From NCBI GenBank assembly GCA_021613335.1, contig JAJTWR010000332.1, forward strand, positions 920,001 to 984,000: 64,000 bases of DNA, written 5' to 3'. The translations under genes and the position numbers were made by a program. This DNA is from Whitmania pigra. Lineage: Eukaryota > Annelida > Clitellata > Hirudinida > Haemopidae. A model generated the notes under the pieces. The model was not told where the DNA came from, searched no databases, and was given only the letters and a program-made list of their open reading frames with translations. Positions 56,401 to 64,000 of this stretch are shown here, piece after piece; the stretch's first letter is position 1, and every line of letters starts with the position of its first letter.

Positions 56401-56560
56401 GATGATAATGATGATGACGATGACGATGATGATCATGATGAGAACCGATAGAGTTGTAAAGATAATAAACGAATTAACAATACTACTAATAGCGCTTAAT
56501 AGCGAATATATATAAATTATGAATGGAATTTAAAAAAAACAGAATTATTAATATAACGTA
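53471..56560. other. intergenic region with microsatellite patches
   Basis: No gene recognised. Low-complexity patches are (ATC)n at 53796-53830, GGATGGATG near 54058-54120, (ATC/TCC)n at 54973-55045, a GTC/ATC patch at 55520-55560, (CATCAT)n at 56003-56030 and (GATGAT)n at 56336-56440. Frames over these patches are artefacts. Confidence 0.5.
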
Positions 56561-57460
56561 ATCAAGTTAATAATTAATAATAATAATATTATTATTATTA
56601 TTATAATAAACATAATAAATATAATAAATAAATCATAATGATATTAATTATTATAATAAATATAATCATAATATTAATATTATCATAGTCTATAACATAT
56701 ATTATAATATATATAATATAATATTATAATATTATATATTATATAATATGATTATAATATAGATAATATTTGATAATGTTATAATATAGATAATGCTTAT
56801 TAATGTTGTAATATAGATAATACTTGATAATGTTATAATATAGATAATAGATAATGATAATGATAATGATAATAATAATGATAATGATAATGATAACGAT
56901 AACGATAACGATAATAATATTATTTTATATATATTATATAATAAAATAATAATATTATTTTATATATATTATAATAATATTATTTTATAATTATTATATA
57001 TATTATAATAATATTATTTTATATATATTATAGATAATATTATTATTATTTTATATTATTATCTATATTATAAAATATTATTTTTTTATATATTAATAAT
57101 ACTTTATTATTTTTTATCATAATTATTATAATAACTATTATAATTCTTTTTATATTATTATAATAATAATTATTATAATATTACTATTAATGATAATAAT
57201 TTATTATCATAATTATTATCTAATAACTATTATAATTATTTTTATATTATTATAATAATAATTATTATAATATACTATAATGATAAATCAATATCTCCTT
57301 ATAATAATTAATATACGTAATATAATTATATATCAATTCCTATATATATATTATATATCTCTTAATGTTAATACTAACTCCCTAATTCTATCTTTAATTA
57401 TTCTCTATTATTCTAATAATATCTCTATCTAACTCATATCTCCTCTTCCTCTTAATCGTC
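56560..57460. repeat. AT-only palindrome-rich block
   Basis: Nearly 900 bp of interlaced ATAATATTATT, TATATAAT and GATAATGATAAT runs, including (GATAAC)n at 56892-56915. Almost no C or G. Confidence 0.85.
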
Positions 57461-57469
57461 ATCCTATAT

Positions 57470-57830
57470 TAATCTTTCTTCTACTCTCTCCTCCTCCTCT
57501 CTCTTCCTCATCTATTCGATTTATTCTCTATATATTCTTCTCTATTATTCTAATCTATTAATCTCTTACTTTCCTCCTTATTTTCTTATTCTTATTAAAT
57601 AGTTTTATTCTTCTTCTCCTCCTCCTCATCCTTCTTCTTCTTATCCTTATTATTCTTCTCTCATTCTTATCCTTATTCTCATTCTTCTCATTCTTCATTA
57701 TCCATTCTTCTTATTAGTCTTCTTCTTCTTCTTCTTCTTCTATTCTTCTTCTTCTTCTTCTCCTCCTTCTTCTCCTTCTTCTCATCCTTCTCCTTCTTCT
57801 CCTTCTTATCATATTATTCTTATCATGTTA
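57470..57830 (+). repeat. polypyrimidine (CTT/CTC)n tract
   Basis: About 360 bp are overwhelmingly pyrimidine on the plus strand (CTTCTTCTTCTTCT, CTCCTCCTC, CTTCTCCTTCTT). The matching purine tract is on the other strand, so triplex (H-DNA) formation is possible. It lies just outside the LTR element. Confidence 0.85.
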
Positions 57831-57921
57831 ATTAAATTAATAATGTATTAATAATATCTTAATATTTATTCTATCGCTAATTATTATATATTATTATATC
57901 TATATATTAATATATTAATCT

Positions 57922-58228
57922 TGAAATAACCCGGGGGTCCGCAAATAAGTAAGTTAACGAATAAGTTTATTAGAGCAGGTATTCAGTTAACGGAACTGAA
58001 TAATAGAAGTTAAGTGTTGAAGGAATTGAGGTACTTAAGGATGCAAATGGTTATTTGGGCTTCCAAGTTGTCTTGATTCTCGTTGTTTGTCAGGTGATTA
58101 TCGAGAATGCTTTTCTGTAGCAAAAATAGATCCCACGTGCCCGGAAAAGATGCCAAATATAATTAATATAAATTAATTATATTAGCAATATAAACTTAAT
58201 TAATTTCCAAAAATCTAAGTTTACAACA
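57922..58228 (-). repeat. 3' LTR
   Basis: 307 bp, TG...CA bounded, near-identical to 59444-59752. Confidence 0.93.
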
Positions 58229-58233
58229 TTACA

Positions 58234-58241
58234 CCCTCCTT
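58234..58241 (-). promoter_or_regulatory. polypurine tract
   Basis: The minus strand reads AAGGAGGG followed by TGTAA, then the 3' LTR TG. Its position just upstream of the 3' LTR fits plus-strand priming. Confidence 0.65.
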
Positions 58242-59409
58242 AAATCTGTTCGTCCCGAACAGACTGCTGCTCCCCGTGGTACTTCGCCAGTTGGGGAATG
58301 TGTGCCACCTTCATTTTTACTCTCGGGACACAATCTCTAACATGGTGCCCATGCATCACCATTGTTTCAATGCAAGCCCTTCCTCTTCTCGTATCTCTAC
58401 TAAAACGCTTGCTGAAAAAGATCAGCAAAACAACCAACAACACTAAATGCTCGCCTCGAATCTCCGACGACTTCCGAAGGCCAGAAAGCCCGCCCTGACT
58501 GAGAACTCCACAAACGAACGCCTCAGACATTGATCCCATCTTATCAACCACGTACTCACGACCGCCGAGTACCTCACCGCCACCCTTAGTTACAATGACA
58601 TCCGCAGCTCCAACCTTCACAACATCCACAGCTGAATCGAATTCGGAAACTCCCAACCCCAGTTCCTCCACTGATTCCTCAACTCGAGGAGGCTCCACTC
58701 TGGTCTCTCCCAAAGTCCCCCCTTCAATTATTTCTTCGGTTCTCTCCACAACCGATACCAACGAGGCAATCGTGAACGGAATTGGTTCATCGGGCACTGG
58801 CGCGACTTCTCTGGAGTTTGCGAAACTTTCCCTCAGCTCACCTTTGTCCTCATTCTCAACATTTATTGGGAGCTCCACTATTGGACTGTCCCCGTCAACT
58901 ACCAAACTGGCCTCACTCACCTCAGCAAAGGTCTCCTCAGCACCGTTCTCCTCACCCAGCTCTTCCCTCAGCTCCATTCCCGATTCCTCACTCCATGGAA
59001 GAAACACTTCGCTTTCCAAAGTTCTTCCATCTACAATTTCCTCGGTCTCCTTCTCAACCGAAACCAGTGTGGCAATCGGGTACACTGCTGAGGCCTCAGC
59101 TGGCATGATGTTTATGGTGCTTGATGGAGTCTCCTCCGGTTGGTAGCTAGTAGAGGCCTTGTTGGAGAAAACCTCAGTTACTTTTTCCATCTTTTCTTCA
59201 AAGCTTTGCATCATTTTATTTATATTTCCCATCACCCATTTCAGACCCGGATCAACAAACATATAAGCTTCTGGATCCTCACCCTGGTCTACTATCCACG
59301 ACAGCAGGCGATCCTGCAATTCTTCCCTGGAGCCTTTCGAATCCATTTGCCTCAACTTAAGCTCACGTCTCATTCCAGCAAAAGTTAAATCCTCTAAGAC
59401 CTTGCTCAT
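58240..59409 (-). CDS. Gag-like protein with N-terminal SAP domain (LTR element)
   Basis: 389 aa from ATG at 59409, the only long ORF in the element, starting 35 bp inside the 5' LTR next to the PBS. Residues about 5-40 (LTFAGMRRELKLRQMDSKGS, then REELQDRLLSWI) match the SAP helix-extended-helix DNA/RNA-binding fold. A Met-rich helix follows (WVMGNINKMMQSFEEKMEKV). Two imperfect repeats near residues 111 and 213 share IA(T/S)LVSV and TEEI(V/I)(D/E)G. The central part is very acidic. A hydrophobic stretch (HLVLLVVLLIFF) lies near 331-342. A Cys-His cluster (ACIETMVMHGHHVRDC, about 355-370) resembles a retroviral-type zinc knuckle with the second Cys lost. The ORF is intact, suggesting recent mobility or selection. 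The Gag role is inferred from position only. Confidence 0.75.
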   Translation of the reverse strand: MSKVLEDLTFAGMRRELKLRQMDSKGSREELQDRLLSWIVDQGEDPEAYMFVDPGLKWVMGNINKMMQSFEEKMEKVTEVFSNKASTSYQPEETPSSTINIMPAEASAVYPIATLVSVEKETEEIVDGRTLESEVFLPWSEESGMELREELGEENGAEETFAEVSEASLVVDGDSPIVELPINVENEDKGELRESFANSREVAPVPDEPIPFTIASLVSVVERTEEIIEGGTLGETRVEPPRVEESVEELGLGVSEFDSAVDVVKVGAADVIVTKGGGEVLGGREYVVDKMGSMSEAFVCGVLSQGGLSGLRKSSEIRGEHLVLLVVLLIFFSKRFSRDTRRGRACIETMVMHGHHVRDCVPRVKMKVAHIPQLAKYHGEQQSVRDEQI

Positions 59410-59425
59410 GACTTACTTTTTGGGA

Positions 59426-59442
59426 TCCCACTCCTGACACCA
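59426..59442 (-). promoter_or_regulatory. primer-binding site, tRNA-Leu type
   Basis: The plus strand reads TCCCACTCCTGACACCA one base from the LTR; the minus strand gives the PBS TGGTGTCAGGAGTGGGA. It is complementary to the CCA-bearing 3' end of eukaryotic tRNA-Leu species whose acceptor stem begins GTCAGGA. The seen sequence is certain; the tRNA identity is from general knowledge. Confidence 0.8.
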
Positions 59443-59443
59443 A

Positions 59444-59752
59444 TGAAATAACCCGGGGGTCCGCAAATAAGTAAGTTAACGAATAAGTTTATTAGAGCAG
59501 GTATTCAGTTAACGGAACTGAATAATAGAAGTTAAGTGTTGAAGGAATTGAGGTACTTAAGGATGCAAATGGTTATTTGGGCTTCCAAGTTGTCTTGATT
59601 CTCGTTGTTTGTCAGGTGATTATCGAGAATGCTTTTCTGTAGCAAAAATAGATCCCACGTGCCCGGAAAAGATGCCAAATATAATTAAGTATAAATTTAA
59701 TTATATTAGCAATATAAACTTAATTAATTTCCAAAAATCTAAGTTTACAACA
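59444..59752 (-). repeat. 5' LTR
   Basis: 309 bp, TG...CA bounded, near-identical to 57922-58228. Confidence 0.93.
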
Positions 59753-60660
59753 ATATTAATAATATAAAAATAATTATAACATTATTATTATTATTATTAT
59801 TATTAATATTATTCAAGTTCGTATCATTATGAGTTACGATAAAAGTTTGATTACACTTTCTTCATTGATGCTTTTTCATAGAGAAATTAAATTAACATTT
59901 CGAACCAGTTTCGTGAGAAATTCTTTAAAACAGCCATCAATTCAGTGACAGGTGGCAAGTCATTGAGTCATTCTTGAGGTGAATTAAGACCCACTGCTAA
60001 TTTGAAAGAAGATGATAATGATGATGGTGATGTTAATTATGACACTTTTGTTTATGGTGATGACAATTATAACTTAAGTTGTAAGAATAAGATAATCATC
60101 TTGATGATGATGATGACGATGACGAGGACGATGACGAGGATGGAGACGACGATGATAGTGATGGTGATGATGACGAGGATGGTAAAATTTAAGAGTGATT
60201 CTGCTTCTGTGAAGTTTTTTGTGGAAGGTGACTCCAAGGAGCATAACGCATTTCAGTCATTTCATTTTGGGATTTAAATATCGTAGTAAATGTTAAAAAC
60301 AGCATTCATAAACAGCAACTACAATAAATCAAAATATCAACAATAATACTGTTAATAACTGTCTTAAAAATAATTATTATAAGATTTACTCAACAATAAG
60401 CATACTTTTATTACGTGACTACAAAGTAGAATTTCCAAATTGCGTTTTAAACATTTGGAAGCAGTTTTACAACGACTGACCTCTAAGTGACCTCTAGGTC
60501 ATTATCGATTGAAGTTTCTCGTGGTTTGTGAAGATTGACGGTTGATTGAGGAAGAAATTTGATTGTTTCGTTTTTTATTGTTTTTGAACTCAACACTCAC
60601 ACGTCGTCTGAGCGTGCCTACTTCACATAGTTTTCTCTCAAAATTTGGCAATTTCACGCT
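59753..60660. other. intergenic or intron sequence upstream of the lectin gene
   Basis: (TTA)n at about 59779-59810 and ATGATG/GACGAGGATG patches at 60005-60185, which give an artefactual Asp/Met-rich frame. No signal-peptide exon for the lectin gene was found. Confidence 0.45.
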
Positions 60661-60663
60661 TCA

Positions 60664-61163
<500 letters not shown>

Positions 61164-61246
61164 CTTTTTTTATTGTTATTCAACAAAAAAACATTCAAAA
61201 CTAAATTATTTACAAGGAGCAGGTCAAACATCGAAACATCAGCAAG

Positions 61247-63391
<2,145 letters not shown>

Positions 63392-63567
63392 TTCTGCTGC
63401 TAGATTTTTAATTAGATGCTCTAGGGTTTTTCTATTTATTTTTATTTAAATTTATTAATATTTCTATATATATTTTATTTAAATTTGTTAGTATTTCTAG
63501 ATATATTTTTTATTTAAACGTATTAATATTTCTGTGTCTATTCAAACTTAAATATTAAATGACAGTT

Positions 63568-63573
63568 AATAAA
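63568..63573 (+). terminator. AATAAA polyadenylation signal of the lectin/CUB gene
   Basis: Located about 175 bp after the CUB-domain stop codon, in AT-rich sequence. Confidence 0.5.
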
Positions 63574-64000
63574 GAAATGTAAAGATAATGTGAGTCTAAT
63601 TTTCTTGTTAATTATGAGTAATTGGAGTAAATATTTAAAAACATGGAGGACATTTTCCAACGGAATAAAAAAAAAGGAATTAATTTGTATCTCATTTCAT
63701 TCGTGTTTAAAAACAAAAGCAGGCTAACATATTGAGGATATTTTGAAATGATTTCATAATATAACATTTTAAACAAATAATTATTAATCGTAAGACCGCC
63801 AAATAAATTAAGTAAAATAATAATTCATCATCATCACATTCATAATCGTCATCGTCACCATCAACTTTATAATCGCCATCATCATCATCATCATCGAGGA
63901 GAGACGATGACTTTGTGATTGATTGTGGACTCACTTCTTTTAGGTGGATGGATGGATGGATGGATGGATGGAAGATGGAGGAATAAGTAAATGAATGGAT
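63574..64000. other. 3' flank with (ATC)n and (GGAT)n patches
   Basis: (CATCAT)n patches at about 63826-63896 and a (GGAT)n run at 63942-63970. The Asp-rich minus-strand frame 63707-63934 is an artefact. No gene. Confidence 0.6.

Larger units (their letters stand above)
57922..59752 (-). mobile_element. non-autonomous LTR retrotransposon (1.8 kb)
   Basis: Two direct LTRs, 57922-58228 (307 bp) and 59444-59752 (309 bp), differ by eye only by two 1-base indels near AATTAA(G)TATAAATT. Both run TGAAATAACCC to TTTACAACA on the plus strand, i.e. TG...CA. Coding is on the minus strand, so 59444-59752 is the 5' LTR. A PBS, a PPT and a single 389-codon ORF lie between. No protease, RT, RNase H or integrase fits in the 1.2-kb interior, so it needs a helper element. 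The flanking 5-mers (AATCT and ATATT) do not match exactly in this AT-rich context. Confidence 0.93.

Overview
The window is animal nuclear DNA: AT-rich, intron-rich, and full of very long trinucleotide arrays (ATG/TCA, ATT, TCATCGTCG), with many small phase-matched exons. A myosuppressin/FMRFamide-type GPCR, a Nudix-tailed TRPM channel, a metazoan universal stress protein and a SUEL-lectin/CUB protein together suggest a lophotrochozoan. The repeat style is reminiscent of an annelid/leech genome, but that is a guess. No bacterial-type operons, CRISPR arrays or tRNA/rRNA genes were seen.

Layout. 1-3458: flank with a dispersed repeat and an old hAT-like element. 3459-5798 (+): 3' exons of a neuropeptide GPCR with a huge third intracellular loop. 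6291-8341: decayed hAT transposon. 8505-9067 (+): possible two-exon small gene. 11436-13409 (-): complete four-exon universal stress protein, 173 aa, all splice phases consistent. 15680-15866: foldback MITE with a 9-bp target duplication. 16665-31750 (-): a TRPM cation channel of about 35 exons (about 1,600 aa) with a C-terminal NUDT9-homology domain whose Nudix box looks degenerate. 35186-35341: hAT MITE. 37383-41371 (-): complete 16-exon NO66/RIOX1-type JmjC hydroxylase, 584 aa. It is head to head, 385 bp apart, with a C2H2 zinc-finger gene (41757-43181, +). 43862-44665 (-): last four exons of an unidentified gene, convergent with the zinc-finger gene. 47656-47981: solo LTR. 49612-53470 (-): degenerate LINE (ORF1, APE endonuclease, RT) carrying two separate hAT insertions, each with a perfect 8-bp duplication. 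57922-59752 (-): young non-autonomous LTR element with tRNA-Leu-type PBS, PPT and a SAP-domain Gag-like ORF. 61247-63391 (+): secreted-type SUEL lectin plus CUB protein with a large (TCA/TCATCGTCG)n array in its intron.

The genes are ordinary independent animal loci, not an operon. The most distinctive content is (i) the TRPM/NUDT9-H channel combining a YGE-type pore with a Nudix segment lacking catalytic residues, (ii) the layered mobile elements, with at least five hAT-like insertions plus one foldback MITE, and (iii) the non-autonomous LTR element. Exon models were made by hand from splice sites, reading phase and remembered family motifs; no database search was run.
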